Assembly: GCA_021740645.1 (NCBI GenBank)
Contig: JAIOZL010000018.1
Location: 1 to 64,000 of the forward strand
DNA from: Bacteroidales bacterium
Lineage (GTDB): Bacteria > Bacteroidota > Bacteroidia > Bacteroidales > JAADJA01
Length of the DNA stretch: 64,000 nt
Direction: 5' to 3'
Position 1 is the first letter of the stretch. Each line of letters starts with the position of its first letter. Below the pieces are notes generated by a model. It was not told where the DNA came from and made no database searches. It saw only the letters and a list, made by a program, of their open reading frames with translations. Made by a program: the position numbers and the translations under genes. Positions 63,341-64,000 of the stretch are shown here, piece after piece.

Positions 63341-64000
63341 GTGAAAAACAAAAAACAAAAGTATATTTCAAGCAAAAGTTTAGCGGTATTATTCATTCTA
63401 TTTTTTCTGTTTAAGGTTTTGTGGCTGGGCGCACAAGCCTGTACTTACACCTTAAGCATGCAGGATAGTTATGGCGATGGCTGGAACGGAGCTTACCTTG
63501 AAGTGTTTGTCAATGAAGGATTGGTGGGAACCTTTGCAGCTGTGGATGAAGGAAGCATCGAAGAAATTGATGTTCTGGAAGGCGATTGGCTGGAGCTTTA
63601 TTATACCTCTGGTGAATATGAAAATGAAAATACCTACCAGCTATTCAACCCCGGATGGAATACCGTTTTTGCCGATGGCCCTAATCCGGATACAGGAAAT
63701 GTGTTTTCTTCTTTCCTCGATTGTGATTCCACCATGGTTCCCGGTGGTAATCCATGCACGGCTATTGTTATTGATACCGGTTGTTTTATAACCAGCAATA
63801 TTGGCATGCCAGGTACAGGTAACAACCCGGGATGTGCCAACTTCCAGGGTGCCGACATTTGGTTTACTATTCAGGTGCCGCCTTCGGGTAACCTTAGTTT
63901 TTCGACTCAAAACGGAGATATAAATGATACAGGTATTGCTATCTGGACGGACTCCTGTACCAATCTTCAGCAAATAGGGTGTGATGATGATGGCAACAAT
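63341..64000 (+). CDS. Secreted multi-domain protein, 3' end outside the window
   Basis: 220 codons open to the window edge from a GTG at 63341. Signal peptide about 1-31 (SSKSLAVLFILFFLFKVLWL ... GAQA), then a domain starting CTYTLSMQDSYGDGWNGAYL that is common at the N-terminus of Bacteroidota surface proteins (about 32-125), and a second region (about 128-220) with GADIWFTIQVPPSGNLSF, as in pre-peptidase C-terminal-like domains. A T9SS tail would be expected beyond the window. The start is uncertain, as no ATG lies before the signal sequence. Confidence 0.72.
   Translation, partial: MKNKKQKYISSKSLAVLFILFFLFKVLWLGAQACTYTLSMQDSYGDGWNGAYLEVFVNEGLVGTFAAVDEGSIEEIDVLEGDWLELYYTSGEYENENTYQLFNPGWNTVFADGPNPDTGNVFSSFLDCDSTMVPGGNPCTAIVIDTGCFITSNIGMPGTGNNPGCANFQGADIWFTIQVPPSGNLSFSTQNGDINDTGIAIWTDSCTNLQQIGCDDDGNN

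Overview
The window is chromosomal DNA of a member of the Bacteroidota, and the exact lineage cannot be fixed from it. The evidence is type IX secretion C-terminal sorting domains (44711-45718, 56505-59540), a one-piece Reg_prop/Y_Y_Y sensor kinase with a LuxR-type regulator, BatA-type and fasciclin proteins, AT-rich spacers, and promoters of the TTG-N20-TAnnTTTG form (for example 45755-45785). No rRNA, tRNA or CRISPR array was seen.

Left flank (1-19.9 kb) is ordinary core genome. A leftward set holds NAD(P)HX repair, RDD, a small membrane protein and DUF2752, followed by a separate fasciclin gene. Next come an RlmD-like rRNA methyltransferase, a leftward operon rlmB-ywqK-like-aroK-yjbQ, and gdhA with a clear terminator. 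A rightward run follows: BatA/VWA, a small membrane protein, mutL, two rhomboid proteases and an EEP-family hydrolase. A coiled-coil membrane protein and a leftward pair (membrane protein plus trypsin-like protease) close the flank.

Middle (about 20.0-40.2 kb) is the most notable part: an accessory island in which every gene reads leftward. Genes or small operons are separated by imperfect palindromes of about 120-180 bp that usually run from AAC to GTT. Read on the minus strand, most units start with GTTR plus a private 5-7 base tail and end, just after the last stop codon, with the reverse complement of that same tail. That reciprocal match is the hallmark of integron gene cassettes, whose own attC forms on circularisation. 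At least nine units are recognisable and no integrase is in the window, so it looks like an integrase-less cassette array (CALIN-like). Cargo: a PARIS-like AAA ATPase/DUF4435 TOPRIM defence pair, a beta-lactamase-family hydrolase, a DUF4143 ATPase, a secreted hypothetical protein, a very large (~6.36 kb) unit of six genes plus a remnant, a phosphatidylserine decarboxylase-like lipoprotein, a GIY-YIG/66-aa/DUF3644 trio, a DUF3788 protein and a Fic AMPylase. Several junctions are invaded by other elements: a 389-bp repeat (three full copies, one partial), the 3' end of a group II intron (maturase tail plus domains V and VI), and an internally deleted IS1182-type element plus a second copy of its end.

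Right flank (40.4-64 kb) returns to core-like genes: Xaa-Pro aminopeptidase, MEMO-family protein, OmpA-family protein, a lipoprotein, a T9SS cargo protein, a LuxR-type regulator with its giant sensor kinase, DUF1697, a membrane-anchored MutS-like ATPase, a GT39-like membrane protein and a large T9SS beta-propeller protein. Decay is visible here: a GDCCVxC-type gene with an in-frame TGA (51626-51811), and two adjacent genes (60161-61522 and a GH5 glycosidase 61901-63146) that together carry three in-frame TAG codons and a homopolymer frameshift. The last gene runs off the window end.
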